NCBI RefSeq assembly: GCF_900114495.1 | Contig: NZ_FOZI01000005.1 | Span: 310,001 to 374,000 of the forward strand | DNA length: 64,000 nt | Direction of reading: 5' to 3' | Source of the DNA: Dyella sp. OK004 | GTDB lineage: Bacteria; Pseudomonadota; Gammaproteobacteria; Xanthomonadales; Rhodanobacteraceae | Part shown: positions 11,101 to 19,319 of the stretch, piece after piece | Layout: each line of letters begins with the position of its first letter | How positions within the stretch are numbered: position 1 is the first letter of the stretch | The notes under the pieces: generated by a model | The model's input: only the letters and a program-made list of their open reading frames with translations | What the model was told of the DNA's origin: nothing | The model's database searches: none | Program-made: the position numbers and the translations under genes

Positions 11101-13041
11101 GCGCTGGGTCGCGACAGCCAGACGCAGGACTTCACCTGCGTGGGCGTGGGCGATATGTCCGGCGATGTGTTCGGCAACGGCATGCTGTTGTCGCAGCACA
11201 TCCGCCTGCTGGCCGCGTTCGATCACCGCCACATCTTCCTCGACCCGAACCCGGATGCGGCGCGTTCCTTCGTCGAGCGCGAGCGCATGTTCAAGCTGCC
11301 GCGCTCGAGCTGGGAGGATTACGACAAGTCGTTGATCTCGGCGGGTGGCGGTGTCTATTCGCGCGCGCTGAAGTCGATTCCGGTATCGCCGGAAGTGCGC
11401 GCCGCGCTCGGCATCAAGGCTGATGTGACGCAAATGGCACCGACTGATCTGCTCAACGCCATCCTCAAGGCGCCGGTGGACCTGCTGTGGAACGGGGGCA
11501 TCGGCACCTACGTGAAGGCCAGCAGCGAAACGCATGCCGACGTGGGCGATCGCGCCAACAACGGCCTGCGCGTCAATGGTGGTGAGCTGCGCTGCAAGGT
11601 GGTGGGCGAGGGCGGCAATCTGGGCATGACCCAGAAGGGCCGCATCGAAGCCGCCCAGCACGGCGTGCTGCTTAACACTGACTTCATCGACAACTCGGCC
11701 GGCGTGGACACCTCCGACCATGAGGTGAACATCAAGATCCTGCTCGACGACGCCGTGCAGCGCGGCGAGTTGACGGTGGACGCGCGCAACCAGCAGCTCG
11801 CGGCGATGACCGACGAAGTCGGCCAGCTGGTGCTGTGGGACAACTATCGCCAGAACCAGGCGATCACCCTGATGGAGCATCAGTCGGTACGCCGCCTGGG
11901 TTCGATGGCCCACTTCATCCGCACGCTCGAGGGCGAGGGCCTGCTCGATCGCCAGGTGGAAAACCTGCCGAGCGAAGCCGAGCTGACCGAGCGCAAGACG
12001 CGCGGCCAGGGCATGACCCGTCCCGAGCTGTCGGTGCTGCTGTCGTACGACAAGATCAAGCTGTTCCAGCAGATGCTCGACTCCGACGTGCCGGAAGATC
12101 CGTACCTCTCCAAGGAGTTGGTGCGCTACTTCCCCGAGCCGTTGCACGACAAGTACGCCGCACACATGCAGCGTCATCGCCTGAAGCGCGAAATCATCGC
12201 CACCGCGGTCACCAACTCCACCATCAACCGCATGGGCGCCACCTTCATGATGCGCATGCAGGAAGACACGGGGCAGGGTCCTGCGGCGATCGCCAAGGCT
12301 TACACCGCCGCTCGTGAAATTCTCGGCGCGCGTGAGCTGTGGGCGGAGATCGAGGCGCTGGACAGCAAGGCCGCCGAGGACACGCAGATCGACGCGATCA
12401 TGCAGATCTGGTCGCTGCTGCGTCATCTGACCCGCTGGCTACTCAACCGTCCGGGCGGCACGCTGGATATCGCCGCCAACGTGGAGCGCTATCAGGCCGG
12501 TGTCGCCGCCTTGCGTGCGGCGCTGCCTGATGCGCTGACCGAAACCGGCAAGGCCGACTTCTCAACCAGCCAGGAAAAATGGGAAGGCATGGGCCTGCCG
12601 GCGGATCTGGCAGTGCGTCTCGCCCGCATCCCCGAACTGCGCGCCATGCTCGACGTGGTCGAAGTGGCGCAGCAGAGCGGTCAGCCGGTCGACAAGGTGG
12701 CGGGCGTGTTCTACGAGCTGGGTGAATCGCTGGATCTCGAATGGCTGCGCAGCCAGATCGAGGCGCTGCCGGTGGAAGGCCACTGGCACGCCCAGGCCCG
12801 CGGTTCGCTGCTGGACGAGCTCAACCACCAACATCGCGCGCTGGCCTTGCAGGTGCTGGCATTGGCCGGCGGCAGCAAGGACGTCTCGCCGGTGCGGGCG
12901 TGGCTGCAGCGTGACGACGCTACGCTCAAGTACACGCGCAGCATGCTGGCGGAAATCCTCACCCAGAACGCGGACTACCCGATCGCCTCGGTCGCCGTCC
13001 GTCGCCTGGCGCAGCTCGCGCAGGTACCGGTAAGCCAGTAA
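8107..13041 (+). CDS. gdhB: NAD-specific glutamate dehydrogenase, large (180-kDa) class
   Basis: This 1644-residue protein interconverts glutamate and 2-oxoglutarate plus ammonium with NAD. It belongs to the very large L_180 class, whose catalytic core lies between long N- and C-terminal regulatory regions. In the core are RGGLRWSDRREDFRTE (about 842-857), PVGSKGGFFVKRPP with the substrate-binding lysine region (about 874-887), GVGDMSGDVFGNGML (about 1012-1026), NGGIGTYVKAS (about 1128) and VVGEGGNLGMTQKGR (about 1164). The start at MNAIRAASDNPIQ follows a short intergenic gap. It is a single-gene unit closed by a strong terminator. In Pseudomonas this class is arginine-inducible and allosterically controlled; nothing here shows regulation directly. 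Confidence 0.94.
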   Translation: MNAIRAASDNPIQAVVFEELKKSGLPTQRLDEAQFFIGAFFSRMASSDLELHTAAEWAALMAGLLEFTQQRQPGRALVRVINPESGHAGRSLVQIVTDDMPFLVDTVSMIVSAKLQIHAVIHPVVKAVRDAAGRLQQLGAENGTPESVMHFEVDRMAGDAEMAQLKGQIEAALEDVRASVNDWSKMRDKALVIADELTKRQLPVNASSVEEANEFLRWVADDNFTFLGYREYEVTQADGDEVLRSVEGSGLGILHKQERSMAPRSLRSLVASELPQSGSTDAIILTKTNARSHVHRPGHMDYIGVLKFDANGKPVAEQRFLGLFSSNAYMARPQDVPLVRHKVEAVLARSGLKRDSYSGKSLRHILETLPREELFQSNEDELYATAIGILELRQRARTRLFVRRDRYGRFFTCLVFVPRERFNTSVRERIEALLRDALHGEQSDSAVLMGEAALARLHVVVRPKIGDHVNFDAAKLEEGVAAIVRNWHDDVRDALVKRLGDHDGVVLANRYAKALPAGYIEDVSAAAAAEDVRQLSLLKGDDAVRMSFYHPAQRPEELRFKVYRSGADIALSEVLPQLENLGLRVLTEHVYEMKTDGAPLFIQDFEVQPVGNLAFTVEQVGSLFEDAFEHIWRGNAENDGFNRLVLGAKLGWRQIAMLRGYCKYLLQTGVAFSQSYMEDAFNRYPAIAGLLVELFLAKFDPRRESLSADELKAAGEALSGEMTALIPETVRTAHPALIAGLVTALAKPRDEQVKAIEETIGVLLETVSSLDDDRILRSFMALMRGTLRTSFFQQWDGAYRGYISFKFDSHRVPDLPKPVPYREIFVSAPRVEGIHLRFGAVARGGLRWSDRREDFRTEVLGLVKAQMVKNTVIVPVGSKGGFFVKRPPVNGDRDAQLAEGIACYRMFISGLLDITDNLVEGKVVPPHDVVRHDADDPYLVVAADKGTATFSDIANAISVEHGFWLGDAFASGGSNGYDHKGMGITAKGAWESVKRHFRALGRDSQTQDFTCVGVGDMSGDVFGNGMLLSQHIRLLAAFDHRHIFLDPNPDAARSFVERERMFKLPRSSWEDYDKSLISAGGGVYSRALKSIPVSPEVRAALGIKADVTQMAPTDLLNAILKAPVDLLWNGGIGTYVKASSETHADVGDRANNGLRVNGGELRCKVVGEGGNLGMTQKGRIEAAQHGVLLNTDFIDNSAGVDTSDHEVNIKILLDDAVQRGELTVDARNQQLAAMTDEVGQLVLWDNYRQNQAITLMEHQSVRRLGSMAHFIRTLEGEGLLDRQVENLPSEAELTERKTRGQGMTRPELSVLLSYDKIKLFQQMLDSDVPEDPYLSKELVRYFPEPLHDKYAAHMQRHRLKREIIATAVTNSTINRMGATFMMRMQEDTGQGPAAIAKAYTAAREILGARELWAEIEALDSKAAEDTQIDAIMQIWSLLRHLTRWLLNRPGGTLDIAANVERYQAGVAALRAALPDALTETGKADFSTSQEKWEGMGLPADLAVRLARIPELRAMLDVVEVAQQSGQPVDKVAGVFYELGESLDLEWLRSQIEALPVEGHWHAQARGSLLDELNHQHRALALQVLALAGGSKDVSPVRAWLQRDDATLKYTRSMLAEILTQNADYPIASVAVRRLAQLAQVPVSQ

Positions 13042-13094
13042 GGCGTCAGGAGTCAGTGGCGGTCCGCAAGGCCACTGATTCCTGATCGATCTGA

Positions 13095-13134
13095 AGAAAG
13101 GGCGCAGACCAGCGATGGTCTTGCGCCCTTTCTC
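13095..13134 (+). terminator. Terminator after the glutamate dehydrogenase gene
   Basis: A 16-bp stem (13096-13111 pairing with 13116-13132, one bulged T) with loop GCGA, flanked by AGAA and TCTC. It lies about 55 bases after the stop codon. The T-run is weak, but the stem is very stable. Confidence 0.75.
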
Positions 13135-13184
13135 TATCTGAGCTCAACTGAGACCCTCATTCACTGACCTCCTCACGGTTCCCC

Positions 13185-13946
13185 ATGGCCTACGCCTTCG
13201 TCGCCAGTGAAACCAGCGTTGCCCAGCAGGCACGCCGCAAACTGGTCGACCGCTACGGCGACACGCCACCGGAACAGGCGGAGGCGATCGTGGCGCTCGG
13301 TGGCGACGGCTTCATGCTGCGCACCCTGCATGCGTATCGCGCACTGCCGGCGCCGGTGTACGGCATGAAGCTGGGACGGGTGGGCTTTCTGATGAACAAG
13401 CATCGCATCGACGATCTGGATGGGCGGATCACGCGTGCGCATGCGGCCGTGCTGTATCCGCTGGAGATGCAGGTCACGGATGTCAGCGGCGAAGTGCATC
13501 AGGCGTTGGCGTTCAACGAAGTTTCGCTGCTGCGCCAGAGCAACCAGGCCGCGCATCTGGAAGTGCAGCTCAACGAGGCGGTGAAGCTCGATGCGCTGGT
13601 ATGCGACGGCATTCTGGTCTCCACGCCCGCCGGTTCCACTGCGTACAACCTCTCCGCGCATGGCCCGATCCTGCCGCTGGATGCCAACGTGCTGGCGCTA
13701 ACCCCGATCAGCCCGTTTCGCCCGCGACGCTGGCGCGGTGCCATCCTGCCGCACCGTACCCAGGTGACGCTGCGTGTGCTCGATCCCGGCAAGCGACCGG
13801 TCAGCGCCACCGCCGATTTCCATGAAGTGCGCGACGTGCGCGACGTGGTCGTGAAGCAATCGGAAGGTCCCGGTGTGCGCCTGCTGTTTGATCCGGAACA
13901 CAATCTGGAGCAGCGCATCCTCGACGAGCAATTCGCCCCCGACTGA
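13185..13946 (+). CDS. nadK: NAD kinase
   Basis: This 253-residue cytoplasmic kinase phosphorylates NAD to NADP using ATP or polyphosphate. The GGDG signature occurs in [17 protein letters not shown] (about residues 37-53), and the glycine-rich [19 protein letters not shown] segment lies around 148-166. Length is slightly short of the E. coli enzyme but normal for the Xanthomonadales group. It starts 143 bases after the glutamate dehydrogenase gene, past a terminator, so it has its own promoter. Confidence 0.92.
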   Translation: MAYAFVASETSVAQQARRKLVDRYGDTPPEQAEAIVALGGDGFMLRTLHAYRALPAPVYGMKLGRVGFLMNKHRIDDLDGRITRAHAAVLYPLEMQVTDVSGEVHQALAFNEVSLLRQSNQAAHLEVQLNEAVKLDALVCDGILVSTPAGSTAYNLSAHGPILPLDANVLALTPISPFRPRRWRGAILPHRTQVTLRVLDPGKRPVSATADFHEVRDVRDVVVKQSEGPGVRLLFDPEHNLEQRILDEQFAPD

Positions 13947-13958
13947 GTCAAGGGCTCG

Positions 13959-14074
13959 GAAGGAGCGCACCCTGTGCGCGAAGGGCCCGCGTTAGCGGGT
14001 CCGGTTTTGCCACATTGGAAAGAAAGGGCGGCCCTGCTATGCAGGCCGTTTCGCGCACAGGGTGCGCTCCTACA
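13959..14074. repeat. REP-like repeat family B, copy 1 (inverted pair)
   Basis: The 20-base core AGGAGCGCACCCTGTGCGCG (13961-13980) is followed about 70 bases later by its inverted copy (14051-14074). Five further sites in the window carry the same core. It lies between nadK and the 5'-nucleotidase gene. Confidence 0.85.
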
Positions 14075-14130
14075 GGTATTTCTTGGCGCTCTTTGCTAGA
14101 TTCAACGGCAATATCGCCCATAGCACTTCC

Positions 14131-15069
14131 ATGACCCGCGCAGTCACCACTCACGACCCATCCGCTGCCACCGACAATCGCCTGGTGGTTGCCATTTCCT
14201 CACGCGCGCTGTTCGATCTGGGCGACAGCCACGCCCTGTTCGAGCGTGACGGTCTGGACGCCTATCGCGCGTTCCAGATCGATCACGAGAACGAAATTCT
14301 CAAGCCGGGCGTGGCGTTTCCGTTGGTGCAGAAACTGCTCGGCCTGAACAAGCTGGCCGGCGATGTGCCGCCAGTTGAAGTGATCCTGCTATCGCGCAAT
14401 TCGGGCGACACTGGCCTGCGTATTTTCAATGCCATCCAGCATTACGGTCTGGAAATCAGCCGGGCCGCGTTCACCAGCGGGGCGCCTACGTCCGACTACA
14501 TCGCGCCGTTCAAGGCCGATCTGTTCCTTTCCGCCAATGCCGAAGACGTGGGCCGCGCTCTGATGGCTGGTGTGGCGGCGGCGACCATCCTGCCGTCGAC
14601 CGCGCCGCCGCGCGCCACCGAGCAACTACGCATCGCCTTCGACGGCGATGCAGTGATCTTCGGCGATGAAGGCGAGCGGGTATCGCGCGAAGAGGGTCTG
14701 GAAGCATTCCATCGCAGCGAAACCGAACGGGCTGATGAGCCGCTGTCTGTAGGGCCGTTCCGCGGTTTCCTTTCAGCTGTACATCGTCTGCAGGCCGCGT
14801 TTCCCGCCGAAGACTCACCCATCCGCACCGCGCTGGTCACCGCGCGTTCGGCACCGGCGCACAAGCGCGTGATTCTCACCCTGCGTCGTTGGGGTGTGCG
14901 TATCGATGAGGCGCTGTTCCTGGGCGGTCGCGACAAGGGGCCGTTCCTCGATGCCTTCGGCGCTGATATCTTTTTCGACGACTCACCGGCCAATGTGGAA
15001 TCCGCGCGGCAGCATGTCGCAACCGGACATGTGCCGCACGGCATCAGCAACCGCGAGCGCGGCGACTGA
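14131..15069 (+). CDS. 5'-nucleotidase (cytosolic NT5C1/PF06189-like)
   Basis: This 312-residue protein resembles the cytosolic 5'-nucleotidase family that dephosphorylates nucleoside monophosphates. Supporting features are the N-terminal VVAISSRALFDLGDSHALFE, the RNSGDTGLRIFNAIQHYGLEISRAAFTSG segment (about 90-120), IAFDGDAVIFGDEGERV (about 183-199) with an HAD-type acidic motif, and FGADIFFDDSPANVESA (about 283-299). An in-frame extension of 23 codons reaches back into a REP-like repeat and was rejected in favour of the ATG at MTRAVTTHD. The stop codon abuts the stop of the convergent secreted-protein gene. The preferred nucleotide is unknown. Confidence 0.8.
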   Translation: MTRAVTTHDPSAATDNRLVVAISSRALFDLGDSHALFERDGLDAYRAFQIDHENEILKPGVAFPLVQKLLGLNKLAGDVPPVEVILLSRNSGDTGLRIFNAIQHYGLEISRAAFTSGAPTSDYIAPFKADLFLSANAEDVGRALMAGVAAATILPSTAPPRATEQLRIAFDGDAVIFGDEGERVSREEGLEAFHRSETERADEPLSVGPFRGFLSAVHRLQAAFPAEDSPIRTALVTARSAPAHKRVILTLRRWGVRIDEALFLGGRDKGPFLDAFGADIFFDDSPANVESARQHVATGHVPHGISNRERGD

Positions 15070-15588
15070 CTAGAGGCATTCGGTCAGTCCTTCGTAGATT
15101 GACTTGTCCGTATTCGGCAGTGTGGTGTGGATCGGATCGCGCCCTTTTAGCGCGGCAATCAATTGCGCCGCGCTGGTATGCGCTGCGAGCGGACTGGTGC
15201 ATTGCCACTGATGCAATGACACCACCACCTTGCCATCGCTGGGATTGATGTCCTCCGAGCTGGCCGCGATCACCCACACGCATTCGCCAATATCGCCACT
15301 GGCAGTCTCCACCGAGCAGCGATAGCTGAGCGCTTCGAGATTGGCGTATTCGCCCTCGCAGAACGTGTCACCACAGACATCGAGGAAATTGAGCTTGAGC
15401 TGATAGGTGATATCGAGCCAGGCATCCCGGTCCTGCCAGTCGGGCAGGTAGTCGTGAATGTCGACATAGGCGGGTGCTGCGGTGTTGCGTGACGCGCTTT
15501 TGCTCTTGGCCAGCGATAACGCTGGAGCACAAAGAAACAAGGTAAGCAGGGTCGCCGCCGCAGAAAGGCGTGAAGTGCGGATGCGCAT
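15070..15588 (-). CDS. Secreted protein of unknown function
   Basis: This 172-residue protein has a Sec signal peptide (MRIRTSRLSAAATLLTLFLCAPALSLA) with cleavage expected near residue 27. The mature part begins with a basic stretch and then a DIHDYLPDWQDRDAWLDITYQLKLNFLDVCGDTFCEGEY segment. Five cysteines follow in the mature chain, including CGDTFC, which suggests disulphides in the periplasm. I do not recognise the family. The gene converges on the 5'-nucleotidase gene with no gap between the stop codons. Confidence 0.72.
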   Translation of the reverse strand: MRIRTSRLSAAATLLTLFLCAPALSLAKSKSASRNTAAPAYVDIHDYLPDWQDRDAWLDITYQLKLNFLDVCGDTFCEGEYANLEALSYRCSVETASGDIGECVWVIAASSEDINPSDGKVVVSLHQWQCTSPLAAHTSAAQLIAALKGRDPIHTTLPNTDKSIYEGLTECL

Positions 15589-15801
15589 GAGTCCATCTCC
15601 GTCCGTAGGCGTCTCATCCAGACGCAGGACTCATTGGGCATCACGGCAACGGTCCACGACAGACGGCCTGCGCGGGATATCGCGTAAGGAAATCGAGGTG
15701 CTTTTCGCGGAGAAAGTGATAGCTCGCGCGTCGGTATCTGGCGACTGCTGACGCCCGTCTATGCTGATGATTTGTACGGAGCTCTTTTGCGCAAGCTCCT
15801 G

Positions 15802-16677
15802 CTACACCAACTTGGCCCGCCGCCACCACGGGGTGACCTTGCCTTCCCGCACCAGGGTAAACAGGCCCGAGCCGAGGATCAGCGCGATGCCGATCAGCAT
15901 CGGCCAGTCCAGATGGTCGCCGAACAGCCAATAGCCGAAGCCGATGGCCCAGAGCATCTGGCTGTATTGGGTGGGAGCCACGCGGTTGGCGGGTGCGTGC
16001 TGGGTAGCGAACATCAGCAGCACCCCGGCGAGGCCGGCCAGCAGGCCGTAGCCGGCCAGCAGGCCCCATTGCCAGAGCTCGGGCCAGACGAAATGGGGAA
16101 GCATCAGCACGCCACCGGCTACCAGCGGGCCGACCACCCCGGCGCCATACAGGCTGATGCGTTTCTCGTGGGCACCGGCCATGCGCAGCGCCACTACCGA
16201 CAGCGCCCCGGAAAGCCCACATATCATCGCCGCCAAGTGGCCTACGCCCAGCGCGCGGAAGCCGGGCCGCAGCACCACCAGCACGCCGATAAAACCGGCC
16301 ACCACCGCCGACCAGCGCCGCCAGCCCACGTGCTCCTTCAGGAATACCACCGAGAGCAGGGTCACGAAGATCGGCAGCAGGAAGATCAGCGCAAAAGCTT
16401 CCGCCATGGGCAGCGCCGTGAACGCGATCACGGCCGCGATATTGCAGATGGCGCCGGAGATGGCACGCACCCACCACAGGCTGGGTCGGTTGGCCTTGAA
16501 TACCTCGATCCAGCGGTCCTGCGGCTTGCGGATAAAGGGCAGCGCCGAAAGCATCAGTACGGCGCCGAAAAACACCGCCTCGTAGGCTGGCAGCGAGCCG
16601 TGCAGGGACTTCACGAAGGCGTCGCTGATGGCGTAGGCCGCGTAGCAGGCGAAGCCCAGGAGTACACCTTTGATCAT
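15802..16677 (-). CDS. EamA/DMT-superfamily transporter
   Basis: This 291-residue inner-membrane protein has about ten hydrophobic helices in two homologous halves, as in drug/metabolite transporters of the RhaT/EamA group. Recognisable parts are GFACYAAYAISDAFVKSLHG at the N-terminus, ALPMAEAFALIFLLPIFVTLLSVVFLKEHVGWRRW at the end of the first half and the equivalent segment near the C-terminus. The start at MIKGVLLGF was preferred over a longer in-frame one because it begins directly at the first helix. The substrate is unknown. It is divergent from the glutaryl-CoA dehydrogenase gene, with 156 bases between the start codons. Confidence 0.85.
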   Translation of the reverse strand: MIKGVLLGFACYAAYAISDAFVKSLHGSLPAYEAVFFGAVLMLSALPFIRKPQDRWIEVFKANRPSLWWVRAISGAICNIAAVIAFTALPMAEAFALIFLLPIFVTLLSVVFLKEHVGWRRWSAVVAGFIGVLVVLRPGFRALGVGHLAAMICGLSGALSVVALRMAGAHEKRISLYGAGVVGPLVAGGVLMLPHFVWPELWQWGLLAGYGLLAGLAGVLLMFATQHAPANRVAPTQYSQMLWAIGFGYWLFGDHLDWPMLIGIALILGSGLFTLVREGKVTPWWRRAKLV

Positions 16678-16833
16678 GGGGATTCCAGCGGAAAAGCGGG
16701 GGCGGGCAGGCCCGGCCATGGTCCCATAGGGAGACCCTTACGCCTACCCGTCGGTGCTGCACCTCGTCATGACCTGGAGGGACGGAGGCCGCTAGAATCG
16801 AGGGCTTGTCCCACCCACGTACGGAATCCCTGC

Positions 16834-18003
16834 ATGTCCGCTCGCCTGAATCCGCTTGACCTGTATGACGTCCGCTCGCTGCTCACCGACGAGGAGCGCA
16901 TGGTGCAGGACACCGTTGGCCGCTTCGTCGATGAAAAAGTGCTGCCGATCATTGGCGATGCGTTCGATCAGGCGCGGTTTCCGCAGGAGCTGGTTCCGGA
17001 GATCGCCAACCTCGGCCTGCTCGGCGCGACCCTTCCCGAGAAGTACGGTTGCGCCGGCATGAACGGCGTGAGCTACGGCCTGATCTGCCAGGAGCTGGAG
17101 CGCGGCGATTCCGGCCTGCGCAGCTTCGCCTCGGTACAGAGCTCGCTGTGCATGTACCCGATCTACGCCTACGGCACCGAAGAACAGAAGATGCACTACC
17201 TGCCGAAGATGGCGGCGGGCGAAATCATCGGTTGCTTTGGCCTCACCGAACCGCACGGTGGTTCTGATCCCGCCAACATGAAGACCAACGCCAAGAAAGA
17301 CGGCGGCGACTGGGTCATCAACGGCGCCAAGATGTGGATCACCAACGGCAACCTCGCGCACATCGCCATTGTGTGGGCGCAGACCGAGGAAGGCATTCAG
17401 GGCTTTATCGTGCCGACCGACACCAAGGGCTTCACCGCCCAGGAAGTGCACAAGAAGATGAGCCTGCGCGCGTCGGTTACCTCCGCGCTGTTCTTCGACA
17501 ACGTGCGCGTGCCGGACGCCAATCGCCTGCCGAACGTGAAGGGCCTGAAGGGTCCGCTCGGTTGCCTTACCCAGGCGCGCTACGGCATCACCTGGGGCCC
17601 GATCGGTGCCGCGCAGGCTTGCTTGAAAGAAGTGCTGGACTACACGCAGGAGCGTATCCTGTTCGGCCGTCCGCTCGCTTCCAATCAGGCCGTGCAGCTG
17701 AAGATGGCCGACATGGCCCGTCGCATCACCTCGGCACAGCTGTTGTCGCTACAGCTCGGTCGTTTGAAGGACGCCGACAAGATGCAGCCCACCCAGGTTT
17801 CGCTAGCCAAGTGGAACAACTGCCGCATGGCCATCGATATCGCACGCGAATGCCGCGACATCCTCGGCGGCGCTGGTATCACCACCGAGCATTCGGCGAT
17901 CCGCCATGCGTTGAATCTGGAATCGGTGATTACGTACGAAGGCACCGAGACCGTGCATCAGCTGGTGGTGGGGCGTGAGCTGACCGGCATCAACGCGTTC
18001 TGA
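16834..18003 (+). CDS. gcdH: Glutaryl-CoA dehydrogenase
   Basis: This 389-residue FAD enzyme oxidatively decarboxylates glutaryl-CoA to crotonyl-CoA in lysine and tryptophan degradation. It differs from the acyl-CoA dehydrogenase at 1.5 kb. The early segment DERMVQDTVGRFVDEKVLP and the motifs FGLTEPHGGSDPANM, MWITNGNLAH and VITYEGTETVHQLVVGRELTG are typical of glutaryl-CoA dehydrogenases; the Glu of YEGTE is the expected base. Start MSARLNPLDLYDV was chosen because the much longer open frame upstream runs antisense through the DMT transporter gene. With amaB at 34 kb it gives two enzymes of the same catabolic route in this window, though not linked in one operon. Confidence 0.92.
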   Translation: MSARLNPLDLYDVRSLLTDEERMVQDTVGRFVDEKVLPIIGDAFDQARFPQELVPEIANLGLLGATLPEKYGCAGMNGVSYGLICQELERGDSGLRSFASVQSSLCMYPIYAYGTEEQKMHYLPKMAAGEIIGCFGLTEPHGGSDPANMKTNAKKDGGDWVINGAKMWITNGNLAHIAIVWAQTEEGIQGFIVPTDTKGFTAQEVHKKMSLRASVTSALFFDNVRVPDANRLPNVKGLKGPLGCLTQARYGITWGPIGAAQACLKEVLDYTQERILFGRPLASNQAVQLKMADMARRITSAQLLSLQLGRLKDADKMQPTQVSLAKWNNCRMAIDIARECRDILGGAGITTEHSAIRHALNLESVITYEGTETVHQLVVGRELTGINAF

Positions 18004-18016
18004 TGGAGCGGTGGGC

Positions 18017-18068
18017 AACGACTATTTGAATCGTCATCCCGGCGAAGCTTGGGATGACGAGAGTCGTT
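18017..18068. repeat. Nested inverted repeat between gcdH and the GNAT gene
   Basis: CGTCATCCC (18032-18040) pairs with GGGATGACG (18051-18059), and outside it AACGAC (18017-18022) pairs with GTCGTT (18063-18068). The inner arms resemble the dispersed CGTCATTCC-type intergenic hairpins seen elsewhere in the window. It may terminate gcdH; there is no T-run. Confidence 0.55.
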
Positions 18069-18098
18069 GCGATCGACGGCTTGTGTGAGGTGTGTGAC

Positions 18099-18647
18099 GT
18101 GAACTGGCAACACATACGCATCGAAACCGAACGCCTCATTCTGCGTCCACCGCAGCAAGAGGATTTCGACGCTTGGGCCGCCAACATGGCCGACGAGGAA
18201 GCTGCGCGTTTCATCGGTGGTTATCAGCCGCGCGCTGCCGCGTGGCGCGGCTTTCTCACCATGGCCGGTGCCTGGGCGATCCAGGGCTTCGGCATGTTCT
18301 CGGTGATCGAGAAGAGCACGGGTCAATGGGTCGGCCGGCTCGGTCCGTGGCAGCCCGAAGGTTGGCCAGGTACGGAAGTCGGCTGGGGTCTCGCACGTTC
18401 CGCGTGGGGCAAGGGTTATGCATTGGAGGGCGCCGTCGCCAGTATCGACTGGGCGTTCGAGCATCTTGGCTGGAACGACGTGATCCATAGCATCGACCGT
18501 GACAACCAGGCCTCGCAGGCATTGGCGATCCGTCTCGGGTCGCGCAATCGCGGGCCCGGTCGGCTGCCGGCGCCGCTTGAAGATCTGGAAATCGATATCT
18601 GGGGCCAGACGCGCGAGGAATGGCTGCAGCGCAGGCAGCAGTCATGA
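18099..18647 (+). CDS. GNAT-family N-acetyltransferase (RimJ/RimL-like)
   Basis: This 182-residue acetyltransferase is of the RimJ/RimL-like group. The N-terminal IRIETERLILRPPQQEDFDAWAANM and the acetyl-CoA-binding region GTEVGWGLARSAWGKGYALEGAVASIDWAFEHLG (about 85-118) are characteristic. The acceptor could be a protein N-terminus or a small molecule. A GTG start is preferred: the upstream in-frame ATG at 18054 lies inside a hairpin, while the GTG is preceded by a GAGG-like site and begins at the first family residues. The stop overlaps the start of the next gene (ATGA), implying translational coupling. Confidence 0.8.
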   Translation: MNWQHIRIETERLILRPPQQEDFDAWAANMADEEAARFIGGYQPRAAAWRGFLTMAGAWAIQGFGMFSVIEKSTGQWVGRLGPWQPEGWPGTEVGWGLARSAWGKGYALEGAVASIDWAFEHLGWNDVIHSIDRDNQASQALAIRLGSRNRGPGRLPAPLEDLEIDIWGQTREEWLQRRQQS

Positions 18648-19207
18648 GCGCGGACAGCATCACCATGCGCGACACCTTGCGGCAAACGCTCGTCCATGTC
18701 CTGCCTGATCTGCAGAAGCACTGTCGCGAGCCGTGGTATCTGATCGGCAGTGCCGCGGCTTGGTTGGCCGGTGTGGATGTCAGCGTGGCCGACCTCGATG
18801 TACTTGCCAGCGCCGACGATGCGGCGCAGCTGGAAAACCAATGGCGCGACCTGCGCGATCCGGTCTATGCACCAGTCGGTGCGGAGCTGTTCCGTTCGCG
18901 TTTCGCGCGTTTCCGTTTTCCCGGTCTGCCAGTGGAAGTAATGGGCGGCCTGGAGCTGGATCGTGGCGACGGTTGGCAGCCTGTACAGGTCCATGAAGCG
19001 ACCAGCGTCAGCGTGGCCGGCTTCACGGTACCGATTCCCACGGTGGCGGAGCAGATCCGCATCCTCGAGAGTTTCGGGCGGCCGAAGGATCTGCAGCGCG
19101 CCGCGTTGTTGAACGCGCTAAATCCCAGCAGCGCGGTTTTTAACTCCTCCCCCTGCTCGCGACGCGAAGCTAGTCCCGCGGGACAGGGGGAGGCCGGGAG
19201 GGGGTAA
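18644..19207 (+). CDS. Nucleotidyltransferase-fold protein, function unknown
   Basis: This 187-residue protein has WYLIGSAAAWLAGVDVSVADLDVLAS near residues 27-52, the GS...D-x-D arrangement of nucleotidyltransferase-fold proteins such as AbiEii- or MNT-like families. Assignment stops at the fold level. It overlaps the preceding GNAT gene by 4 bases (ATGA). The last 20 or so codons (after ALNPSSAVFN) run into a C/G-rich intergenic repeat. The natural C-terminus therefore probably ended earlier in related genomes, and the present stop codon may be borrowed from the repeat. Confidence 0.62.
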   Translation: MSADSITMRDTLRQTLVHVLPDLQKHCREPWYLIGSAAAWLAGVDVSVADLDVLASADDAAQLENQWRDLRDPVYAPVGAELFRSRFARFRFPGLPVEVMGGLELDRGDGWQPVQVHEATSVSVAGFTVPIPTVAEQIRILESFGRPKDLQRAALLNALNPSSAVFNSSPCSRREASPAGQGEAGRG

Positions 19208-19290
19208 AGCCCTTGCGACAACCTCTCCCGAAACGCTTTCTCAAGCACTTACTCCTCCCCAACCCTCCCCTGCAAGCAGGGGAGGGAGCA
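19144..19290. repeat. Imperfect CCCTCTCCC-type inverted repeats at the nucleotidyltransferase-gene end
   Basis: CTCCTCCCCCTG and its inverted partner CAGGGGGAG, then CCTCCCCTGC and GCAGGGGAGG, form two adjacent hairpins. Related pyrimidine/purine hairpins occur at about 22496-22541, 30119-30165 and 36049-36093. The first hairpin is inside the predicted coding sequence of the nucleotidyltransferase-fold gene. Confidence 0.7.
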
Positions 19291-19319
19291 TAAGCTCCCG
19301 ACGAGATTGCCTGTCCATC

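Noticed and set aside
13947-14130. Extended start of the 5'-nucleotidase at 14062
   Set aside because: The extra 23 codons are translated from a family B repeat arm; the ATG at 14131 fits the family.
15772-16833. Very long + strand open frame (743 codons) reaching into gcdH
   Set aside because: The upstream part is antisense to the DMT transporter and has no family similarity; gcdH begins at 16834 where the acyl-CoA dehydrogenase fold starts.
18099-19207. Calling the GNAT/nucleotidyltransferase pair a toxin-antitoxin system
   Set aside because: The GNAT is of the RimJ/RimL group and larger than TacT-type toxins, and no antitoxin DNA-binding domain is present; kept only as an observation.
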